Shown here: positions 59,763 to 64,000 of the stretch, piece after piece
How positions within the stretch are numbered: position 1 is the stretch's first letter
How the letters are laid out: every line of letters begins with the position of its first letter
Assembly: GCF_004114695.1 (NCBI RefSeq)
Contig: NZ_CP035310.1
Span: 1,781,501-1,845,500, forward strand
Direction: 5' to 3'
DNA from: Erythrobacter sp. HKB08
GTDB lineage: Bacteria > Pseudomonadota > Alphaproteobacteria > Sphingomonadales > Sphingomonadaceae
Length of the DNA: 64,000 bases
Notes under the pieces: generated by a model
Databases searched by the model: none
What the model saw: only the letters and a program-made list of their open reading frames with translations
What the model was told of the DNA's origin: nothing
Position numbers and translations under genes: made by a program

Positions 59763-60983
59763 ATGACCACTACCAAAATGCCGCCGATGACGACTGGGCT
59801 CGACGAATTGCTGGCCGACCGCGAGCTGCTCAAGCAGCTTGAGGGCCGCCGGGTTTCGCTTGTCGCCCATCCGGCGAGTGTCACGCGCGGCCTGACCCAT
59901 TCGCTCGACGTCCTGATCGCGAACGGTGTGAACGTCACCAGCGCTTTCGGCCCGCAACACGGGATCAAGGGCGACAAGCAGGACAACATGGTCGAGACCG
60001 AGGACGAGACCGACCCCGACTACAATATCCCGATCTTCAGCCTCTATGGCGAGGTTCGCCGGCCTACCGGGCAGATGATGTCGAGCGCCGATGTATTCCT
60101 GTTCGATCTCCAGGATCTCGGCTGCCGGATATACACCTTCGTCACCACGCTGCTCTACCTGCTCGAGGAAGCGGCGAAGCATGGCAAGGAAGTGTGGGTG
60201 CTGGACCGGCCGAACCCAGCGGGGCGACCGGTGGAAGGAACCTTGCTGGTCCCGGGGCAGGAGAGCTTCGTCGGTGCCGCTCCGATGCCGATGCGTCATG
60301 GGTTGACGATGGGCGAGATGGGACACTGGTTCATCGATCACTTCGGGCTCGATGTGGAATACCGCGTCGTGAAAATGCGGGGCTGGCAACCGGATGGCGA
60401 GGGCCATGGCTGGCCGCCCGAGAGGGTCTGGATCAATCCCAGCCCGAACGCCGCGAATGTGAACATGGCGCGCGCCTATGCCGGGACCGTGATGCTCGAA
60501 GGGACGACGCTGAGCGAGGGCAGGGGCACGACGCGCCCGCTGGAGGTGCTGTTCGGCGCACCCGATATCGATGCGCGCGCCGTGCTCGATGAAATGAACC
60601 GTTTCGCGCCGGAATGGATGGAAGGGTGCGTTCTTCGTCCGTGCTGGTTCCAGCCGACTTTCCACAAGCATGAAGGCCAGCTGTGCAACGCGCTGATGAT
60701 CCATGCCGAGGGACCGCTTTACGATCATGCGGCGTTCCGGCCGTGGAGGCTGCAGGCGCTGGCATTCAAGGCGATCCGCCAGCTCTATCCCGACTACGAG
60801 CTGTGGCGCGATTTCCCTTATGAATACGAGTTCGAGCGCCTGGCGATCGACGTGATCAACGGCGGGCCTTCCTTGCGCGAATGGGTCGATGACAGCTCTT
60901 CCACGCCGCACGACCTCGATGCAATGGCCGCGAACGACGAGGCCAGCTGGATCGCAACCGTTCGCGAACACCTTCTCTATTGA
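59763..60983 (+). CDS. NamZ-like (DUF1343) protein, no signal peptide
   Basis: A 406-residue member of DUF1343, whose characterised member NamZ is an exo-beta-N-acetylmuramidase that trims peptidoglycan fragments. Typical segments are FGPQHGIKGDKQDN near 59-72, LFDLQDLGCRIYTFVTT near 111-127, VLDRPNPAGRPVEGTLL near 145-161 and SFVGAAPMPMRHGLTMGEM near 167-185. The first motif reads PQHG where secreted NamZ enzymes more often have PEHG. The N-terminus (MTTTKMPPMTTG) is not a signal peptide, so it may act in the cytosol on recycled muropeptides. Stop overlaps the next start by one base. Confidence 0.85.
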   Translation: MTTTKMPPMTTGLDELLADRELLKQLEGRRVSLVAHPASVTRGLTHSLDVLIANGVNVTSAFGPQHGIKGDKQDNMVETEDETDPDYNIPIFSLYGEVRRPTGQMMSSADVFLFDLQDLGCRIYTFVTTLLYLLEEAAKHGKEVWVLDRPNPAGRPVEGTLLVPGQESFVGAAPMPMRHGLTMGEMGHWFIDHFGLDVEYRVVKMRGWQPDGEGHGWPPERVWINPSPNAANVNMARAYAGTVMLEGTTLSEGRGTTRPLEVLFGAPDIDARAVLDEMNRFAPEWMEGCVLRPCWFQPTFHKHEGQLCNALMIHAEGPLYDHAAFRPWRLQALAFKAIRQLYPDYELWRDFPYEYEFERLAIDVINGGPSLREWVDDSSSTPHDLDAMAANDEASWIATVREHLLY

Positions 60984-62002
60984 TGCGCGACTTTCGCCTT
61001 CCCACACCAGAAATGACCGAGGCGGAAGCCGACCAGCGGCTCGCGTCGGACCGCAACGACTTCGAAGCCATGCTGGCCAAGGCGGAGAACCGCCTGCGCC
61101 AGAAGGACCACCGCGCCGCGTCGGCCTATTTCGGTGCGGCCGCGCAGATCGGGCAGAAAACCCCCGGGGTTCCGCCCGACAGGCTCTTGCGCATCCGCGA
61201 CGCGATGCAGTGGATCGAGGCGCGCTATCTCGACCATATCTACGCCTCGCTAAAGGCAGCGGGTCATCCGGAGCAGGACTGGCATCCGCGCTTCCGCCGT
61301 TCGCTCGAGATCATGACGGGCAAACGCCTGCGCGATCCGCCGCGTGAGCCATTCCCGCAGTTGCCAACAGCGTTTTATTACGACGGTCTTCCGTATTTCG
61401 AGTTCGCCGACGCTGGTGCCTTTGCTTGGCGCGAAAGCGTCGAGGCAGCGACGGACGCGATACGCGATGAAGCGCAGGCGTTGCTGCGCACCGACGGCAC
61501 CTTCGGCCCATATGTGAAGAGGGCCACCGACCGCCCCCAGGGCGATGTCCACGGCCTGCTCGACAATACGGACTGGAGTACCTTCGACCTCACCGCGAAG
61601 GGTCAGCCGGTAGCCGACCGGATCGAGCTTTGTCCGCAAACGCATGCGGCGATCTCCGGTACGGGTGCCTTGTGCGATGTGCCGAACCGCGCGCCGACGA
61701 TCATGTTCTCCCTGCTACGGGCCGGCAAACGCATCGCGCCGCATACGGGCATGATCAACACGCGGCTGATCTGCCACCTGCCGTTGATCGTTCCGGGCGA
61801 GGGCAAGCTTCGGGTCGGGAGCGAGGCACGGCAATGGGTCGAAGGCGAATTGATGGCTTTCGATGATACGGTCGAGCACGAAGCATGGAACGATGCGCAT
61901 GAGGACCGGCTCGTCCTGATCTTCGATGTTTGGCGGCCTGAAATCGAGCCGATCGAGCGCGCGCAGATCAATGCGCTGTTTGCCGCCGTCGATAGCTATT
62001 GA
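60983..62002 (+). CDS. Aspartyl/asparaginyl beta-hydroxylase-like 2-oxoglutarate oxygenase
   Basis: A 339-residue protein with an N-terminal helical, TPR-like part (about 1-110) and a C-terminal hydroxylase domain: iron ligand His in [18 protein letters not shown] near 250-267 and the second His in [16 protein letters not shown] near 295-310, with LIFDVWRPE after it. This matches the Asp_Arg_Hydrox family, which includes lipid A and glycerol-lipid modifying enzymes in Proteobacteria. The substrate is unknown. ATG 60983 overlaps the NamZ-like stop by one base. The 3' end overlaps the converging DUF817 gene by 7 bp. Confidence 0.86.
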   Translation: MRDFRLPTPEMTEAEADQRLASDRNDFEAMLAKAENRLRQKDHRAASAYFGAAAQIGQKTPGVPPDRLLRIRDAMQWIEARYLDHIYASLKAAGHPEQDWHPRFRRSLEIMTGKRLRDPPREPFPQLPTAFYYDGLPYFEFADAGAFAWRESVEAATDAIRDEAQALLRTDGTFGPYVKRATDRPQGDVHGLLDNTDWSTFDLTAKGQPVADRIELCPQTHAAISGTGALCDVPNRAPTIMFSLLRAGKRIAPHTGMINTRLICHLPLIVPGEGKLRVGSEARQWVEGELMAFDDTVEHEAWNDAHEDRLVLIFDVWRPEIEPIERAQINALFAAVDSY

Positions 62003-62859
62003 TCCAGGCCGTCTGGCTCCCTCACCGGTTGCACAAGCGACACCAGCACGAAGCTGATTAGCATCAGCAGGTACCAGCTGCCCAGCTTGGATATGTGGAC
62101 CATCTCCCAGCCGTCTTCCTGGCCGGGGTAATTCCACGCATCCGCGAATGTCGCGATGTTCTCGGCAAACCAGATGAACAAGGCGACGAGGCCGAAGCCG
62201 AGCAACAGGGGCATCCAGCGATGTTCGCGCCAGTTGCGAAAGTAGATGCGCGTGCGCCAGAAGAGGATGGCGGTCAGCGCGAACAGGCCCAGCCGAATGT
62301 CCACCGTCCAATGGTGCGCGAAGAAGTTCACGTAGATGGCGATCGCCAGCAGCCAGGTCGCCCATTTCGAAGGATAGTTCGCATAGCGGAAGTCGAAGAT
62401 CCGCCAGACCCGCGCGATATAGCTCCCGACCGCGGCATACATGAAGCCCGAGAACAGCGGCACCGCGCCGATGTGAAGCAAGCTATCCTCTGGGTAGACC
62501 CACGATCCCGCGGCAGTCTTGAACAGCTCCATCACTGTGCCGACGATGTGGAAGATCAGGATGACCTTCGCCTCGTCCCATGTTTCGAGCCGGAACAGCA
62601 GCATCGCGGCCTGGATGCCAATCGCGGCAATCGTCAGGAAGTCGTAGCGATGCAGCCCGGCGCCGTCGGGATAGAAGAGGTGCGTGACGAGAAGCAGGAA
62701 CAGGAGCAGCGCGCCGAACAGACAAGCCCAGGCCTGCTTGAAGCCGAACAGCAGGAATTCGTAGAACCACAGGCGCCAACCGGTACCCGGATCAAATGCC
62801 TCGAGCCTTTGCCTGAACTGCTGGAACCGCGAATGGCGGGTGTCAGAAGGCCTCGACAT
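61996..62859 (-). CDS. DUF817 family membrane protein
   Basis: A 287-residue integral membrane protein with about seven helices (examples: [19 protein letters not shown] near 44-62, [21 protein letters not shown] near 164-184). The segments [20 protein letters not shown] and [19 protein letters not shown] fit the DUF817 family, function unknown. It is the last of three - strand genes with the DUF2314-like and VWA genes; the start overlaps the upstream gene by 17 bp (62843-62859), so all three appear to be one operon. Confidence 0.85.
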   Translation of the reverse strand: MSRPSDTRHSRFQQFRQRLEAFDPGTGWRLWFYEFLLFGFKQAWACLFGALLLFLLLVTHLFYPDGAGLHRYDFLTIAAIGIQAAMLLFRLETWDEAKVILIFHIVGTVMELFKTAAGSWVYPEDSLLHIGAVPLFSGFMYAAVGSYIARVWRIFDFRYANYPSKWATWLLAIAIYVNFFAHHWTVDIRLGLFALTAILFWRTRIYFRNWREHRWMPLLLGFGLVALFIWFAENIATFADAWNYPGQEDGWEMVHISKLGSWYLLMLISFVLVSLVQPVREPDGLDQ

Positions 62860-63499
62860 ATCGCGCGTTCTCGGCGTCCCACGAAAAATGGTGGTCGGGT
62901 CCGCAGTCGATCAGGTGCAGCCAGCGGTCGTCGACATTGAGCACCTTGCCGATTGCGATGTAGTGCGGCTTGTTGCCGTTCGCTTCGTCCGCGTCGATCG
63001 CTTCCTGCGTCCCGCGGATACGCCAACCGCTGTCGGGGTAAGTGTCGCCCTCCCGCGTCATGTCCGGCTCTTCGCAATAGAGATAATCGACGTGGGAGCG
63101 GCCCTGCAGAACGCAGTCGTCGACGAAGCAGCGCTCCCAATATTCCCTTGGCTCAGGCACATCCGGGCGAGGATTGTCCTTGTGGAAGGCAGTCGAGATC
63201 GCATGGGTCAGAGGAATTCGCACGCGGTCGCCGAGCTTCATCAGCGGCATGTCAGCCGGTTCGTTGTCGAGTGTCCCGATTACGTCGCCGTCGACGATGT
63301 CCTCGATCAGCACCCACATCCGTTCGGCACCGTACTTGGTCTCGCCATCCACTTGCCGGAAGATGGCCTTGATCCCGTCCTTCGGCTTGAGCGCCGCAAG
63401 CTCGTCGGGATGCGGCATGAAAAACGTGTAGGGGGATTCCGCAGCAATCGGCCGAGGATCGTCGAGCGCGATGCCGGGCGGCAGCTCGATCCGGCTCAA
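62843..63499 (-). CDS. DUF2314-like cytosolic protein with a second DUF2185/Imm33-like region
   Basis: A 218-residue soluble protein. The segment around 42-105 ([50 protein letters not shown]) has the look of DUF2314. The C-terminal part [20 protein letters not shown] and [16 protein letters not shown] resembles DUF2185/Imm33 proteins, some of which are immunity factors. No secretion signal. Overlaps the VWA gene by 4 bp. The assignment is from memory of the families and is tentative. Confidence 0.68.
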   Translation of the reverse strand: MSRIELPPGIALDDPRPIAAESPYTFFMPHPDELAALKPKDGIKAIFRQVDGETKYGAERMWVLIEDIVDGDVIGTLDNEPADMPLMKLGDRVRIPLTHAISTAFHKDNPRPDVPEPREYWERCFVDDCVLQGRSHVDYLYCEEPDMTREGDTYPDSGWRIRGTQEAIDADEANGNKPHYIAIGKVLNVDDRWLHLIDCGPDHHFSWDAENARYVEAF

Positions 63500-64000
63500 T
63501 GCCCCTGTTTCCGGCTCAGCTCGCGCATCGCGTCGTCGAGGCCGTCGAGGGTCAGCGGATACATCCGGTCATCGACCAGCTGCTTCATGACCTTGGTCGA
63601 CTGCGAGTAGCTCCACTGCTTCTCGGGCACCGGGTTGAGCCAAACGGTCGCCGGATAGGTGTTGGTCACCCGCTGCATCCAGGTCGCGCCGGCTTCCTCG
63701 TTCATATGCTCGACGCTGCCGCCGGGATGGGTTATTTCGTAGGGGCTCATCGCGGCGTCGCCGACGAAGATCACCTTGTAGTCGTGCCCGTATTTGTGAA
63801 GCACGTCCCAGGTTTTCGTGCGCTCCTGCCAGCGGCGCTTGTTGTCCTTCCACACGCCTTCGTAGAGGCAGTTGTGGAAGTAGAAGAATTCGAGGTTCTT
63901 GAATTCGCTGGTCGCGGCGCTGAACAGCTCCTCGCACAGCTTGACAAAGGGATCCATCGAGCCGCCGACATCGAGGAACAGCAGAAGCTTCACCGCATTG
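63496..64000 (-). CDS. VWA (CoxE-like) domain protein, 5' end cut by window edge
   Basis: The 168 visible residues are the C-terminal part of a von Willebrand A-type protein. The metal-binding site begins DVGGSMD (a DxGxS variant), then KLCEELFSAATSEFKNLEFF, a conserved VIFVGDAAMSPYEITHPGG and KQWSYSQSTKVMKQLVDDR near the end. Such CoxE/YehP-type proteins usually sit beside a MoxR AAA+ ATPase, which would lie outside the window. The reading frame is open to the edge, so the start is not known. First gene of the operon with the DUF2314-like and DUF817 genes. Confidence 0.85.
   Translation of the reverse strand, partial: NAVKLLLFLDVGGSMDPFVKLCEELFSAATSEFKNLEFFYFHNCLYEGVWKDNKRRWQERTKTWDVLHKYGHDYKVIFVGDAAMSPYEITHPGGSVEHMNEEAGATWMQRVTNTYPATVWLNPVPEKQWSYSQSTKVMKQLVDDRMYPLTLDGLDDAMRELSRKQGH

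Overview
The window is a GC-rich chromosomal segment that looks like an alphaproteobacterium of the order Sphingomonadales, probably an Erythrobacter-like marine lineage. The reasons are gene content and style: a dnaG-rpoD pair without rpsU, an UrcA-family protein, a DUF4170 protein, two-subunit glycyl-tRNA synthetase, PEP-CTERM proteins with a 'VPAPG' variant motif, and tight packing with many 1-4 bp overlaps between genes. Species cannot be fixed from this sequence alone. No integrase, transposase, CRISPR array, phage structural gene or rRNA was seen; one tRNA gene (Lys, CUU) is present.

Layout. 0-11.3 kb: information processing and pyrimidine/arginine supply (rpiB fragment, rpoD, dnaG, a lipoprotein, a YqeY-like protein, then carA, a small lipoprotein gene and carB in one run, and greA). 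11.3-13.5 kb: a run of small envelope-associated proteins (DUF4170, two YqjD/ElaB-like proteins, a holin-superfamily membrane protein). 13.6-19.3 kb: enolase, a phosphotransferase pair, ribH, tRNA-Lys and an orphan LuxR-type regulator opposite a small winged-helix protein. 19.3-25 kb: the rod-shape operon mreB-mreC-mreD-mrdA-rodA, with mutL divergent. 27-31 kb: MaoC protein, a glutaredoxin-MauE fusion behind a palindromic CsoR-like operator, DUF1206 and ychF.

30.7-35.9 kb is the most unusual part. Two modules lie in tandem, each a TPR lipoprotein gene on the + strand facing a PEP-CTERM protein gene on the - strand. Both PEP-CTERM genes have near-consensus sigma-54 (-24/-12) promoters set in a shared 65-bp block with identical spacing. 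With a Tat-exported SDR gene these modules sit between pth and ychF, genes that are commonly neighbours in other bacteria.

35.9-41.9 kb: pth, rplY, two TraB/GumN proteins, and a five-gene operon of small membrane proteins ending in an XRE regulator, followed by urcA with symmetric repeats around its promoter. 42-50 kb: glyQS, ppdK, a methyltransferase opposite comF, a structured 364-bp gap, and hisI. 50-57 kb: MerR regulator with an acyl-CoA dehydrogenase, a hydrolase, a Tat-lipoprotein relative of D-amino-acid oxidase whose domain order is circularly permuted, cysK, an MFS exporter and a PilZ protein. 57-64 kb: tyrS, secreted and carbohydrate-related hypotheticals (DOMON-like, NamZ/DUF1343-like, aspartyl-hydroxylase-like), DUF817, a DUF2314-like protein and a truncated VWA protein at the edge.

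Start codons were chosen by family length, Shine-Dalgarno sequence and coupling to the upstream gene. All function calls are from reading the sequence; no database search was run.
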